A stretch of 64,000 nt of DNA from Agromyces italicus DSM 16388 (GTDB lineage Bacteria > Actinomycetota > Actinomycetes > Actinomycetales > Microbacteriaceae): the NCBI RefSeq assembly GCF_000421545.1, contig NZ_ATXF01000004.1, positions 248,001-312,000 of the forward strand, read 5' to 3'. A model generated the notes under the pieces. It had not been told where the DNA came from, did no database searches, and saw only the letters and a program-made list of their open reading frames with translations. Position numbers and translations under genes: made by a program. Below, one piece after another: positions 16,658-25,605 of the stretch; position 1 is the first letter of the stretch; each line of letters starts with the position of its first letter.

Positions 16658-18342
16658 CCCAGCTCCCCCCAGAGCACCCCGACACCGACGCCCTCGCCGC
16701 CGATTGGCGTGCGATGCTCGGCGGCGATGCGCCGACGACGGGAGCGGTACCCGCACTGTCGACCGGGGCGACCCCGGTTCCAGGTCGACCGATGACCCGG
16801 CGTGAGATCCGTGAGGCCGAGCAGCGCGCGGCGGCACAGGCCGAAGCCGAGAGCGTTGCCGCCCCGGCTGCGGCCGGAGCGACCCCGTCCCCGCAGCCGG
16901 TCGTGCCCGCGATGCAGCAACAGCAACAGCAACAGCAACCGTTGCAGCCGCTTCGACAGCCGCAGACGGCACCGCCGCTCGCCGAGCCGTCGCGAGCGCC
17001 GCAGCCGGCCGCTCCCGCGCAGCCGCGTTCCGCCTTCGACGCCCATCTGGCGGGCGAGGCGCCGCCCGTCGTGCCGCGCCCCGACCTCGTGCCGACGTCG
17101 GCAGCCGAGCACGCGCCGTCCGCCTCGCCGTTCGCCGACCTCCTCGGCGATCCGCATCAGTCGGTCGACACGTTCGCCGATTCCGAGCCCGTGCGGCGCA
17201 AGCCCTCGCGTGCCGAGCGTCGGGCCGCGGCATCCGGCCCCTACGACCACGACCACGATCACGACGAGAAGCCGCGCCGTCGCGGCGCGTGGGGCTGCCT
17301 CATCGGGCTGCTGATCGTCGCGGCGCTCGGCGCCGGCGCCTTCTTCTTCCTGCAGAGGCCGATCAACGCGCTGATCGAGCGTTTCGAGCCGGCAGCCGAC
17401 TACGAAGGCGCGGGCACCGGTGAGCTCGTCTTCATGATCCACGAGGGCGACACGGGCGAGTCGATCGGCGCGAACCTCGTCGACGCCGACGTCGTGGCCT
17501 CGACCGGGGCCTTCCTCGAGGCCGTGGCCGAAACCGAACCCTCTCCCGTGTTCTATCCCGGCGCCTATCAGCTGGCCGAGCAGATGAGTGCGCAGGCCGC
17601 GCTCGACGCGTTGCTCGACCCGGCGAACAAGCTCGAGAACACCTTCGTCATCCCCGAGGGCACGGCGACCGTCGATGCCCTGACGCCCATCTCGGAGGGC
17701 ACGGGCATCCCGGTCGAGGAGCTGCAGGCCGCCGCGGCCGAGCCGCCCGCGAGCTACGGCCTTCCCGCCGAGGCGACGAACCTCGAGGGCTTCCTGTTCC
17801 CGGCGACGTACACACTCGACCCGAACCTCGACGCGCACGCCGTGCTGCAGACGCTCGTCGATCGCCAGTTCCAGGCGCTCGACGAAGCCGGTGTGGCACC
17901 CGAGGATCGCTGGAAGACCATCGTGCTCGCCGCGCTCGTGCAGCGCGAGGCGGGCCTCAAGGACGACTTCTACAAGGTGTCCCGCGTGTTCCTCAACCGG
18001 CTCGACCCCGCGAAGTGGGAGAGCGGCCTGCTCGAGTCCGACGCAACGGTCGCCTACGGCACTGGCAACACGCACCTCGTCACGACGACCGACGAGGAGC
18101 GTGCCGACCCCGCGAACCGGTACAACACCTACGTCCATCCGGGGCTTCCGGTCGGGCCCATCTCGAATCCCGGCGACCTCGCGATCGACGCGGCGGTGCA
18201 CCCGGCCGACGGTCCGTGGCTGTTCTTCGTGACCTGGAACCTCGACACGGGCGAGACGATCTTCTCCGAGACCATCGAGCAGCACGATGCCGCGGTCGAG
18301 AAGTGGCTCGCCTGGATGGAGGAGCACCCCGAGTATGGCTGA
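16654..18342 (+). CDS. mltG: Endolytic transglycosylase MltG
   Basis: MltG cuts nascent peptidoglycan glycan strands at the membrane. The 562-residue protein (GTG 16654) has a cytoplasmic N-terminus of about 210 residues, far longer than the E. coli one. It is rich in Ala, Pro, Glu and Gln with eight consecutive Gln (88-95) and a DHDHDHDE run just before the membrane helix (about 214-232). The extracellular part carries the YceG domain with the catalytic Glu432 in VQREAGL, followed by VFLNRL and YNTYVHPGLPVGPISNPG. It overlaps ruvX by 4 bp and aroE by 8 bp. Confidence 0.94.
   Translation: MTQLPPEHPDTDALAADWRAMLGGDAPTTGAVPALSTGATPVPGRPMTRREIREAEQRAAAQAEAESVAAPAAAGATPSPQPVVPAMQQQQQQQQPLQPLRQPQTAPPLAEPSRAPQPAAPAQPRSAFDAHLAGEAPPVVPRPDLVPTSAAEHAPSASPFADLLGDPHQSVDTFADSEPVRRKPSRAERRAAASGPYDHDHDHDEKPRRRGAWGCLIGLLIVAALGAGAFFFLQRPINALIERFEPAADYEGAGTGELVFMIHEGDTGESIGANLVDADVVASTGAFLEAVAETEPSPVFYPGAYQLAEQMSAQAALDALLDPANKLENTFVIPEGTATVDALTPISEGTGIPVEELQAAAAEPPASYGLPAEATNLEGFLFPATYTLDPNLDAHAVLQTLVDRQFQALDEAGVAPEDRWKTIVLAALVQREAGLKDDFYKVSRVFLNRLDPAKWESGLLESDATVAYGTGNTHLVTTTDEERADPANRYNTYVHPGLPVGPISNPGDLAIDAAVHPADGPWLFFVTWNLDTGETIFSETIEQHDAAVEKWLAWMEEHPEYG
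16915..16938 (+). repeat. Hexamer repeat (CAGCAA)4 inside mltG
   Basis: Four perfect tandem copies of CAGCAA encode eight glutamines in the disordered N-terminus of MltG. Gain or loss of copies would keep the frame. Confidence 0.95.
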
Positions 18343-19201
18343 GCCGCAGCTCGCGACGACGGGTGCGGGCACGAGCGCCCGCCTCGCGGTGCTCGGTTCG
18401 CCGATCGCGCACTCGAAGAGCCCGCTGCTGCATCGGGCCGCGTACGTGCGACTCGGCCTCGACTGGGGGTACTCGGCGATCGAGATGACCGGCGATCGCC
18501 TTCCGGCGTTCGTCGATGCTCTGGATGCCACGTGGCGGGGCCTCTCGCTCACGATGCCGCTCAAGCAGGAGGTGCTGCCGCTGCTCGACGGGATCGACGA
18601 ACTCGCGTCGCTCACGGGTGCGGCGAACACGGTGCTCTTCGACCGGCGGCGACGCCTCGGTTTCAACACCGACGTCGGCGGCATCGTGCGCACGCTGGGG
18701 GAGTCGGGCATCACCGGGATCCGCCACGGGGTGCTCATCGGCGCCGGGGCGACTGCCGCGTCGGCGCTCGTCGCTATGGCCGAGCTCGGGGCCGAGGCGG
18801 TGCGGGTGTTCGTTCGCCGGCCCGGTGCCGCCGCCGAACTCGACTCGCTCGGGCGCCGCGTCGGACTCGTCACCACGGAGCATCCGCTCGCCTCGCTCGC
18901 CGACCTCGGAAGCGGCGACGCCGAGCTCGTGATCAGCACGGTGCCCGGCGGCACCGACCTCGGGGTCGCGCCCAGGGCGGCGCTCGTCGCGGCCGCGGCC
19001 CTTCTCGACGTCGCGTACGACCCCTGGCCGAGCCCGCTCGCACGATCCTGGGTCGAGTCCGGGGGCACGGTCGTGCACGGCCTCGGCATGCTGCTGCACC
19101 AGGCGCTCCTGCAGGTGCGCATCTTCGTCAACGGCGACCCGTTCGCGGAACTGCCGGACGAGCGCGACGTGCTCGCCGTCATGCGCGAGTCGCTCGCCTG
19201 A
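18335..19201 (+). CDS. aroE: Shikimate dehydrogenase
   Basis: Reduces 3-dehydroshikimate to shikimate with NADPH. The 288-residue protein (ATG 18335) has the shikimate-binding GSPIAHSKSPLLH, the catalytic-Lys segment TMPLKQEVLP, AANTVLF and NTDVGG (the conserved Asp), and a Rossmann nucleotide site GAGATAASAL. The conserved segment reads SLTMPLKQ where many homologs have NVTMPHK, within the range of the actinobacterial AroE-like group. The C-terminal helix with GLGMLLHQALLQ is typical. The start overlaps the mltG stop by 8 bp, and aroC follows after 21 bp. Confidence 0.93.
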   Translation: MAEPQLATTGAGTSARLAVLGSPIAHSKSPLLHRAAYVRLGLDWGYSAIEMTGDRLPAFVDALDATWRGLSLTMPLKQEVLPLLDGIDELASLTGAANTVLFDRRRRLGFNTDVGGIVRTLGESGITGIRHGVLIGAGATAASALVAMAELGAEAVRVFVRRPGAAAELDSLGRRVGLVTTEHPLASLADLGSGDAELVISTVPGGTDLGVAPRAALVAAAALLDVAYDPWPSPLARSWVESGGTVVHGLGMLLHQALLQVRIFVNGDPFAELPDERDVLAVMRESLA

Positions 19202-19222
19202 CGCTGTGGAAGGATAGGAGTC

Positions 19223-20440
19223 ATGCTCCGTTGGCTCACTGCCGGAGAGTCGCACGGGCCTGAGCTCGTCGCGATCCTCGAGGGTCTTCCCGCCGGTATC
19301 CCCGTCTCACTCGATTCGATCCGCGCCGATCTGGCGCGCCGCAAGCTCGGCTACGGCCGCGGGGCGCGCATGAAGTTCGAGCAGGACGAACTGGCGATCT
19401 CGGGCGGCGTCCGTCACGGCCTGAGCCTCGGCAGCCCGATCGCCGTGCGCGTCGGCAACACCGAGTGGCCGAAGTGGCAAGAGGTCATGAGCCCCGAACC
19501 GATCGACGCCGAGCGGCTCGGTCGCGGGCGGGGTGCGCCGCTCACCCGGCCTCGCCCCGGCCATGCCGACCTGGTCGGCATGCAGAAGTACGGCTTCGAC
19601 GAGGCCCGCCCCGTCCTCGAGCGGGCGAGCGCCCGCGAGACGGCCGCCCGGGTCGCGCTCGGTGCGATCGCGAAGTCGTTCCTCGCCGAGCTCGGCATCC
19701 GGACCATCGCGCACACCCTCTCGATCGGCCCGGTGCGGGTGGCCGAGGGCGCCGAGCTGCCGCTGCCCTCCGACATCGATGCGGTCGACGCCGACCCGCT
19801 GCGCTGCTTCGACGCGGAGACGAGCGCCCGCATGGTCGCCGAGGTCGACGACGCGCACAAGTCGGGCGACACCCTGGGCGGGGTCGTCGAGGTGCTCGCG
19901 TACGGTGTGCCGCCCGGCCTCGGCTCGCATGTGCACTGGGATCGCCGACTCGACGCGCAGCTGGCCGCAGCGCTGATGGGCATCCAGGCCATCAAGGGCG
20001 TCGAGGTCGGCGACGGCTTCGAGACGACCCGCCGGCGCGGATCGGTCGCGCACGACGAGCTGCACGCGGTCGGCGGCCGCATCGCTCGCGGCAGCGACCG
20101 CGCCGGCGGAACCGAGGGCGGCATGTCGACCGGCACCGTGCTGCGCGTGCGCGCCGGCATGAAGCCCATCGCGACCGTGCCGCACGCGCTGCCGACGATC
20201 GACGTCGCGACCGGCGAGCCGGCTGCCGCGCACCACCAGCGGTCCGACGTGTGCGCGGTGCCCGCCGCCGGGGTCGTCGCCGAGGCGATGGTCGCCCTCA
20301 CCCTCGCGAACGCCGTGCTCGAGAAGTTCGGCGGCGACTCCGTCGACGAGACGCGCCGCAACCTCGCGGCCTATCTCGACGCGATTCCCACGGCCCTGCG
20401 CACTGCGGGTGCGGAGGGCGCGGTCGACGCCGGTGTCTGA
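19223..20440 (+). CDS. aroC: Chorismate synthase
   Basis: Converts EPSP to chorismate using reduced FMN. The 405-residue protein (ATG 19223, ribosome binding site GGAAGGATAGGAG) has the N-terminal signature [16 protein letters not shown], the second family signature [11 protein letters not shown], and the C-terminal [17 protein letters not shown]. Length is standard for actinobacteria. It is the second of five shikimate genes (aroE-C-K-B-Q) and overlaps aroK by 8 bp. The EPSP synthase gene aroA is not in the window. Confidence 0.97.
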   Translation: MLRWLTAGESHGPELVAILEGLPAGIPVSLDSIRADLARRKLGYGRGARMKFEQDELAISGGVRHGLSLGSPIAVRVGNTEWPKWQEVMSPEPIDAERLGRGRGAPLTRPRPGHADLVGMQKYGFDEARPVLERASARETAARVALGAIAKSFLAELGIRTIAHTLSIGPVRVAEGAELPLPSDIDAVDADPLRCFDAETSARMVAEVDDAHKSGDTLGGVVEVLAYGVPPGLGSHVHWDRRLDAQLAAALMGIQAIKGVEVGDGFETTRRRGSVAHDELHAVGGRIARGSDRAGGTEGGMSTGTVLRVRAGMKPIATVPHALPTIDVATGEPAAAHHQRSDVCAVPAAGVVAEAMVALTLANAVLEKFGGDSVDETRRNLAAYLDAIPTALRTAGAEGAVDAGV

Positions 20441-20951
20441 CGACTCCCGACTCGGGCTTCCCATCGTGCTCGTCGGCCCGATGGGGGCGGGCAAGTCGCG
20501 CGTCGGGCAGCGGCTCGCCGCTGCGGCGGGGGCACCCTTCATCGACACCGACGCCCGCATCGCCGAACGGTACGGCGCCATCGACCAGATCTTCGCCCGT
20601 GAGGGCGAGGAGTACTTCCGCGTGATCGAGCGCGAGGTCGTCGCCGAGGCGCTCCGGGAGGAGGCCGTCGTCTCGCTCGGGGGCGGCGCCGTGCTGCACG
20701 ACGACACCCGCGACGACCTCGCACGCCTCGCGGTCGTGTGGCTCCAGGTCTCGCGCGAGGCCGTCGCCCCGCGTCTGGCGGGCGGCAACCGCCCGCTCAT
20801 CGCCGACGGCGGGCTCGACCGATGGTCGGCCATCCTCGAGGCCCGGCGCCCGCTGTACGCGGCGGTCGCCGACCTCGCCATCGACACCTCCCGACGCTCG
20901 GTCGGGCGGATCGTCGACGACATCACCGAGCACTTCGGAGGAGAACGATGA
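20433..20951 (+). CDS. aroK: Shikimate kinase
   Basis: Phosphorylates shikimate at O3 with ATP. The 172-residue protein (GTG 20433, inside the aroC end) shows Walker [12 protein letters not shown], the shikimate-binding [14 protein letters not shown], and the lid region with [11 protein letters not shown]. Size and order are those of a single-domain AroK. It overlaps aroB by 4 bp, consistent with translational coupling. Confidence 0.95.
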   Translation: MSDDSRLGLPIVLVGPMGAGKSRVGQRLAAAAGAPFIDTDARIAERYGAIDQIFAREGEEYFRVIEREVVAEALREEAVVSLGGGAVLHDDTRDDLARLAVVWLQVSREAVAPRLAGGNRPLIADGGLDRWSAILEARRPLYAAVADLAIDTSRRSVGRIVDDITEHFGGER

Positions 20952-22033
20952 CGGTAGACGACGAGCGCACGACGATCCGGGTCGGCGGCGAGTCGGGCTA
21001 CGACGTGGTCGTGGGGCGCGGGGTCATCGCCGAGCTCGGCGACGCGCTCGGCAGCGCGGTGAAGAAGGTGCTCGTCGTGCACCCGGCGACGCTCGGCGCT
21101 CGTGCTGCTGCGCTCCGCGAGTCGCTCTCCGATCGCTTCGAGGTGCTGCTCGCCGAGGTGCCCGACGCCGAGGCCGGCAAGCGCGTCGAGGTGGCGGCGT
21201 TCTGCTGGCAGGTGCTCGGGCAGGCCGACTTCACCCGGACCGATGCCGTCGTCGGCTTCGGTGGGGGCGCGATCACCGACCTCGCCGGCTTCGTGGCCGC
21301 GACGTGGTTGCGGGGGGTGCGCGTCGTGCAGGTGCCGTCGACCGTGCTCGGCATGGTCGACGCCGCGGTCGGCGGCAAGACCGGCATCAACACGAACGAG
21401 GGCAAGAACCTCGTCGGCGTCTTCCACCCGCCGGCCGCCGTCCTCTGCGACCTCGACGTCCTCGACACCCTGCCGAAGAACGAGATCCTCGCCGGCTTCG
21501 CCGAGATCGTGAAGGCCGGGTTCATCCGCTACCCCGAGATCCTCGATCTCGTCGAGGCCGATGTCGACGTCGCGACCGATCCCACGACGCCCGAGTTCCG
21601 TCGCGTGGTGGAGCTCGCGATCCAGATGAAGGCCGACGTGGTCTCCGAGGACCTCACCGAGCAGGGGCTCCGAGAGATCCTCAACTACGGGCACACTCTC
21701 GGCCACGCGGTCGAGCACGCCGAGCGCTACCAGTGGCGGCACGGTGCGGCCGTCGCGGTCGGCATGATGTTCGCCGCCGAGCTCGGCCGCCTCTCGGGGC
21801 GGCTCTCCGACGAGGTCGCCGATCGACACCGCCGGGTCCTCGACCTGCTCAGCCTGCCGACGAGCTACCCCGTCGGCCGCTGGAACACCCTCCTCGCCAC
21901 CATGCAGCGCGACAAGAAGTCGCGCGCGGGCCAGCTGCGGTTCATCGTGCTCGACGATCTCGCGAAGCCGACGGTCATGCAGGCGCCCGACCAGTCGCTG
22001 CTCTTCGCCGCCTACCAGGAGATCGGCTCGTGA
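20948..22033 (+). CDS. aroB: 3-dehydroquinate synthase
   Basis: Second enzyme of the shikimate pathway: NAD- and metal-dependent cyclisation of DAHP to 3-dehydroquinate. The 361-residue protein (ATG 20948, ribosome binding site GGAGGAG) has the glycine-rich NAD site VVGFGGGAITDLAGF, the phosphate-binding PSTVLGMVDAAVGGKTGIN segment, and metal-site histidines in NYGHTLGHAVEH. It overlaps aroK and aroQ by 4 bp on each side. Confidence 0.97.
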   Translation: MTVDDERTTIRVGGESGYDVVVGRGVIAELGDALGSAVKKVLVVHPATLGARAAALRESLSDRFEVLLAEVPDAEAGKRVEVAAFCWQVLGQADFTRTDAVVGFGGGAITDLAGFVAATWLRGVRVVQVPSTVLGMVDAAVGGKTGINTNEGKNLVGVFHPPAAVLCDLDVLDTLPKNEILAGFAEIVKAGFIRYPEILDLVEADVDVATDPTTPEFRRVVELAIQMKADVVSEDLTEQGLREILNYGHTLGHAVEHAERYQWRHGAAVAVGMMFAAELGRLSGRLSDEVADRHRRVLDLLSLPTSYPVGRWNTLLATMQRDKKSRAGQLRFIVLDDLAKPTVMQAPDQSLLFAAYQEIGS

Positions 22034-22485
22034 CCGAGCGTCGGCTGCTGCTCGTCAACGGCCCGAACCTGAATCTGCTCGGCACCCGTGAGCCCGAGAT
22101 CTACGGCTCGCAGACGCTCGACGACGTCGAGCGAATCGTCGTGGATGTCTCGGCCGCGCGCGGCTTCGAGGTGCGTGCCGTGCAGTCGAACCACGAAGGC
22201 GTGCTGCTCGACGCGATCCACGATGCGCGTCTCGATTGCGCGGGCATCGTGATCAACCCGGGCGGGCTGACGCACACCTCGGTCGTGCTCCGCGACGCGC
22301 TCGCGGGCGTCGACCTTCCGGTCGCAGAGGTCCACATCTCGGACGTCTCGCAGCGCGAGTCGTTCCGCCACCACTCGTACGTCGCCGATGTCGCGGTCGT
22401 GCACGTCGTCGGGGAGGGCGTCGCGGGCTATGCAACCGCGGTCCGGCTGCTGCTCGACGTCATCACGGGCCGCGCCGAGGGCTGA
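22030..22485 (+). CDS. aroQ: Type II 3-dehydroquinate dehydratase
   Basis: Dehydrates 3-dehydroquinate to 3-dehydroshikimate. The 151-residue protein (GTG 22030) has the type II hallmarks: VNGPNLNLLGTREPEIYG at the N-terminus with the catalytic Tyr, the Asn/Gly site VINPGGLTHTS, EVHISDV with the conserved His, and RESFRHHSYV. The type I (AroD) enzyme is unrelated, so the class is certain. It is the last gene of the aro cluster; the convergent DUF5519-like gene ends 20 bp further on. Confidence 0.96.
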   Translation: MTERRLLLVNGPNLNLLGTREPEIYGSQTLDDVERIVVDVSAARGFEVRAVQSNHEGVLLDAIHDARLDCAGIVINPGGLTHTSVVLRDALAGVDLPVAEVHISDVSQRESFRHHSYVADVAVVHVVGEGVAGYATAVRLLLDVITGRAEG

Positions 22486-22505
22486 CCCCGGGCGGCTGCG
22501 ACAAC

Positions 22506-22961
22506 TCAGTCGCCGCGTGCGTAGGCGAGGCTCTCCTCGACGATCGAGACCACGACCGCGAGTTCTGCGGGGTCGCGCGGGCCGTAGACCATGAACTCGG
22601 TGCCGAAGTCCTCGTACTGGTGCGGCTCCGCCCAGCCGAGCTCGGTCAGGCGTGCGCCGCGCTCGACGGGCAGCACGAGGTGCACGCTCGTGTCGTCGAC
22701 GCCGTGCAGGTGCACCGGCTCGAGCCGGCCGTCGGGGAAGAGCGAGGTCTCGGGCGTGCGCGCGGCCTTCATTTCCGCGAGGAAGACGGCGCGGGACGAT
22801 TTCGGCGACACCTGGCTGTGCCCCTCGATGACCCCGGGGAGCGCGAACACGCTCGCCACGAGACGGCCCCACAGCTCGGGCGTCGCCTGCTGGTCGAGTT
22901 GGTGCTGCGGCCCCTCGGTCGAGACGGTGGGGCGGGGTCCGGGGCGCGGCGTGTCGATCAC
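22506..22961 (-). CDS. Luciferase-domain (DUF5519-like) protein
   Basis: A 151-residue soluble protein resembling the DUF5519/luciferase-domain family, with ELWGRLVASVFALPGVIEGHS, a KSSRAVFLAE strand, HLHGVDDTSVHLVLP and a C-terminal FMVYGPRDPAEL. Despite the family name no light-producing activity is implied; family members seem to be small alpha/beta proteins of unclear role. Two adjacent GTG codons (22964 and 22961) are possible starts. The second is chosen because TAGGCT lies exactly 6 bases upstream of it, the leaderless spacing seen repeatedly here. The family assignment is from memory and is moderate. Confidence 0.7.
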   Translation of the reverse strand: MIDTPRPGPRPTVSTEGPQHQLDQQATPELWGRLVASVFALPGVIEGHSQVSPKSSRAVFLAEMKAARTPETSLFPDGRLEPVHLHGVDDTSVHLVLPVERGARLTELGWAEPHQYEDFGTEFMVYGPRDPAELAVVVSIVEESLAYARGD

Positions 22962-22967
22962 CACGAC

Positions 22968-22973
22968 AGCCTA
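22968..22973 (-). promoter_or_regulatory. TAGGCT -10 box, likely leaderless promoter
   Basis: Minus-strand TAGGCT (22973-22968) is 6 bases before GTG 22961, with no ribosome binding site between. Confidence 0.5.
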
Positions 22974-23014
22974 GGGCATCGCGTGCGGCGCGAGCGGGAG
23001 GCATCCGGGGCGCA

Positions 23015-23044
23015 TTGGCATGCCCGGAGCGCAGCGACTACACT
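23015..23044 (+). promoter_or_regulatory. Promoter of efp-nusB
   Basis: TTGGCA (23015-23020) and TACACT (23039-23044) are separated by 18 bases. The predicted start lies about 60 bases before the efp ATG. Confidence 0.6.
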
Positions 23045-23111
23045 CGATCGACTGAACTTTCTCGGGCCGATTCCGGCCGAGCCTCTTCGCAACTGAATGG
23101 ATCGTAATCGC

Positions 23112-23675
23112 ATGGCAAGCACCGCTGACATCAAGAACGGCGTCGTCCTCTCGATCGACGGCCAGCTCTGGAGCGTCATCGAGTTCCAGCACGTCAAGCC
23201 CGGCAAGGGCGGTGCCTTCGTGCGCACCAAGCTGAAGAACGTCGTCAGCGGCAAGACCGTCGACCGCACCTACAACGCCGGCGCGAAGATCGAGATCGAG
23301 AACGTCGATCGCCGTGACTTCACCTACCTCTACAACGACGGCGACGGCTTCGTGTTCATGGACGCGACCGACTACGACCAGATCACCGTCTCGTCGACCG
23401 TCGTCGGCGACGCCGCGAACTTCATGCTCGAGAACCAGGCCGTGACCATCGCCCTGAACAACGGCAACCCGCTGTACATCGAGCTGCCCGCCTCGGTCGT
23501 GCTCGAGATCACGTACACCGAGCCGGGCCTCCAAGGTGACCGCTCGACGGGCGGCACGAAGCCCGCCACCGTCGAGACCGGCTACGAGATCCAGGTTCCG
23601 CTGTTTCTCGAGTCGGGTACCAAGGTCAAGGTCGACACCCGCACGGGCGACTACCTCGGCCGCGTGAACGACTAG
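23112..23675 (+). CDS. efp: Elongation factor P
   Basis: EF-P rescues ribosomes stalled at proline runs. The 187-residue protein (ATG 23112; an in-frame ATG at 23097 would add five residues) has the three-domain EF-P length, the N-terminal KOW-like domain with the tip loop [10 protein letters not shown] where Lys32 is the position modified in other bacteria, and the C-terminal signature GDYLGRVND. No EpmA or EpmB modification genes are visible in the window. It overlaps nusB by one base. Confidence 0.97.
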   Translation: MASTADIKNGVVLSIDGQLWSVIEFQHVKPGKGGAFVRTKLKNVVSGKTVDRTYNAGAKIEIENVDRRDFTYLYNDGDGFVFMDATDYDQITVSSTVVGDAANFMLENQAVTIALNNGNPLYIELPASVVLEITYTEPGLQGDRSTGGTKPATVETGYEIQVPLFLESGTKVKVDTRTGDYLGRVND

Positions 23676-24088
23676 TGAGCGCCCGTACCAAGGCGCGCAA
23701 GCGCGCGCTCGACATGCTGTACTCGGCCGACATGCGCCAGGTGCCGGTCGAGCAGATGCTCGTCGTCGAGGCGCAGAAGGCCGCGAACGAGCCCGAGCGT
23801 GCCGCATCATGGCTGTACGCGCGCGAGATCGTCGATGGCATCGTCGACCACCGCGCCGAGATCGACGAGCTCATCGAGACGAACTCGCGCGGGTGGACCC
23901 TCGAGCGGATGCCCGCGGTCGACCGGGCGCTGCTGCGCATCGGCGTCTGGGAGATCGTCTACAACGACGAGGTGCCCGACCCGGTCGCGATCTCCGAGGC
24001 GGTCGAGGCGGCGACCGTGCTGTCGACCGACGACTCGGCCGGCTTCGTGAACGGCCTACTCGCGGCGATCTCGCACGCGAAGGCCTGA
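23675..24088 (+). CDS. nusB: Transcription antitermination protein NusB
   Basis: NusB, with S10/NusE, binds BoxA RNA in rRNA operons and prevents premature termination. The 137-residue all-helical protein begins SARTKARKRALDMLYSAD, with the [18 protein letters not shown] block and the C-terminal DDSADFVNGLLA-like motif (here DDSAGFVNGLL). The GTG start shares its first base with the efp stop. It closes the efp-nusB operon; a weak 7-bp inverted repeat (24090-24096 and 24112-24118) follows. Confidence 0.95.
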   Translation: MSARTKARKRALDMLYSADMRQVPVEQMLVVEAQKAANEPERAASWLYAREIVDGIVDHRAEIDELIETNSRGWTLERMPAVDRALLRIGVWEIVYNDEVPDPVAISEAVEAATVLSTDDSAGFVNGLLAAISHAKA

Positions 24089-24125
24089 CCGGCCGCGAGA
24101 CTCAGCGCGAGGCGGCCGATCCTGC

Positions 24126-24795
24126 TCACGCGGGGGCGGCCGCCTTCGTCATGAGTTCGGTGGTGAGGGCGACGACCTCGCCTGGTCCGTCGTGCGCGTC
24201 GAGGAGTCGGGCGAGGCGTTCGGCGTTGGCCGTGTGGGCGCGGTCGTGCGCGACCTTGCAGTGCGCGCGCAGCACCGCGCGGGGCGAGGGCCTGCCGGTG
24301 CGGAGGTCGACACCGGCGCCCGAACGCGCGAGGCGCGCCGCGGCTTCGGGCTTGTCGGCGTCCCCGCCCGCGACGATGAGCGGCACGCCGGCCGACAGTG
24401 CGGCGAGGATGCCGCAGTGGGCGATCAGCTCGGGCCACCACTCGGGAGCGGCCGTGCGCGGCGCTCCGTCGAGGCATCCGGCGCTGCCGCGATCAACACG
24501 CCCAGTACTGCCCTCGCCCGGTGTCGGGGCGCGGCACGTCGAGTTCGGTGACGCCGCTGGCGCAGACGAGGGCGGGGGAGTAGCAGGCCTCGTCGAAGAT
24601 GCGCCCGTCGGGCGGGAGCCCGCGAGCGCGCGTTCGGATTCGTGCGTGCGCTGGAGTCGTCGCGTCAGCACCCGCAACGCGGCGATCAGCAGGCGGTCGC
24701 GCAGCCGCCCGAGGGTGCTGCGGGCGGGAGCGAAGCCGAACCCGGGCGGCGGGGTGCCGCGTTCGAGGAGCGTGACGCGCATGAGCCGGCACCAT
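24126..24795 (-). pseudogene. Decayed MGT-type glycosyltransferase remnant
   Basis: Pieces of a macrolide/UDP-glucuronosyl-type glycosyltransferase remain in two frames. One frame has PPPGFGFAPARSTLGRLRD (about 24690-24780). A second frame, 24493 to about 24630, has LPPDGRIFDEACYSPAL, then SGVTELDVPRPD, before a stop. The first frame resumes with LAALSAGVPLIVAGGDADKPE and SGAGVDLRTGRPSP (24200-24420), the sugar-nucleotide-binding C-terminus of these enzymes. At least two frameshifts are needed, the N-terminal half is absent, and roughly 90 residues before the C-terminal motif are missing. It cannot encode a working enzyme. This explains the 24089-24982 stretch; the rest of that stretch (24796-24982) shows nothing I recognise. 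Confidence 0.75.
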
Positions 24796-24982
24796 GCTGC
24801 GCGGCGACGGCGCGCCCCGCACTCGGGGGGTTCGCACGCCGTTGCCCTGAGGGCGCGTTCGGGGGAGGCCACGAGCGGGAATCAGCGGATGCCATGGCGA
24901 CCCGGCGACGTCGCGCCGATGAGATGGATCTGCTGCCGCATCCGGCTGCCAATCCACATCACACCCTCAGAAAGGCATCATC

Positions 24983-25498
24983 ATGTCCAGCACCGCTCTC
25001 GGCACCGGACGCGTCTCGACCGGTTCGGGCCTCGACTCCGTCCTCGAACGCGCGAACGACGCGCAGGCCGTCGTCCAGCGCTTCCTCGCCCGCATCGCCG
25101 TCCCGGCGCTCCGCGTCTCGCTCGGTCTCGTCTTCCTCGTGTTCGGCGCACTGAAGTTCCTCCCGGCGGTCAGCCCAGTCGAGGGCCTCGTCGTGCGCAC
25201 CTGGAACGCCCTCTCGTTCGGTCTCGTCGACGGCTACGCGGCGATGGCGATCACCGGCTCGCTCGAGGTGTTCGTGGGCTTCGCCCTCGTCACCGGAATC
25301 CTCCTGCGCGTCGGTCTCCTGGCACTCGCCGGTGCGTTCGTCGGCATCTTCTCGCCCCTCGTGTTCTTCTCGGGCGAGCTCTTCACGACCGCGGGCCCGA
25401 CGCTGACCGCGCAGTACATCCTGAAGGACGTCGTGCTGGTCACTGCCGCCATGGTCGTCGCGGCCAGGGCGTTCACGCGCCCCATCGGCCGTCGTTGA
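24983..25498 (+). CDS. DoxX-family-like membrane protein
   Basis: A 171-residue protein (ATG 24983, ribosome binding site GAAAGG) with a hydrophilic N-terminus of about 38 residues and four hydrophobic helices: near 41-61 (ALRVSLGLVFLVFGALKFLP), 80-103 (AMAITGSLEVFVGFALV), 105-125, and 140-160. The GALKFLP segment at the end of helix 1 is characteristic of the DoxX/DUF417-type quinone-associated small membrane proteins. The function is not established. It is a single-gene unit, bounded downstream by a strong terminator. Confidence 0.75.
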   Translation: MSSTALGTGRVSTGSGLDSVLERANDAQAVVQRFLARIAVPALRVSLGLVFLVFGALKFLPAVSPVEGLVVRTWNALSFGLVDGYAAMAITGSLEVFVGFALVTGILLRVGLLALAGAFVGIFSPLVFFSGELFTTAGPTLTAQYILKDVVLVTAAMVVAARAFTRPIGRR

Positions 25499-25504
25499 GG
25501 CGCG

Positions 25505-25549
25505 GATGTCACGGGGCCGCCGATACCCGATCGGCGGCCCCGTGGCATC
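25505..25549 (+). terminator. Strong terminator after the DoxX-like gene
   Basis: Arms 25505-25524 and 25530-25549 pair over 20 bp (one G-T pair; the inner 15 bp are perfect) around the loop ACCCG, 6 bases after the stop codon. Confidence 0.85.
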
Positions 25550-25552
25550 CGG

Positions 25553-25558
25553 TAGACT
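25553..25558 (+). promoter_or_regulatory. TAGACT -10 box, promoter of the pyr operon
   Basis: TAGACT lies directly after the preceding terminator and about 10 bases before the PyrR-binding hairpin, so that hairpin would be at the very 5' end of the pyr mRNA. No convincing -35 is visible, and the preceding region is occupied by the terminator. Confidence 0.5.
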
Positions 25559-25574
25559 CGATGCCAGTTGGCAA

Positions 25575-25605
25575 CCTTTAAGGCCGTCCTGTGAGGCGGA
25601 GAAGG
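25575..25605 (+). promoter_or_regulatory. PyrR-binding RNA hairpin in the pyr operon leader
   Basis: The core TCCTGTGAGGC (25587-25597) fits the PyrR-binding loop consensus UCCNGNGAGGY. CCG (25584-25586) pairs with CGG (25597-25599) to form the upper stem. CCTTT (25575-25579) pairs with GAAGG (25601-25605) to form the lower stem, and the purine-rich AAGG (25580-25583) makes the internal bulge. The lower stem uses part of the pyrR ribosome binding site GGAGAAGGGAG (25598-25608), so PyrR bound with UMP/UTP would be expected to block translation, as reported for mycobacteria. Confidence 0.75.
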
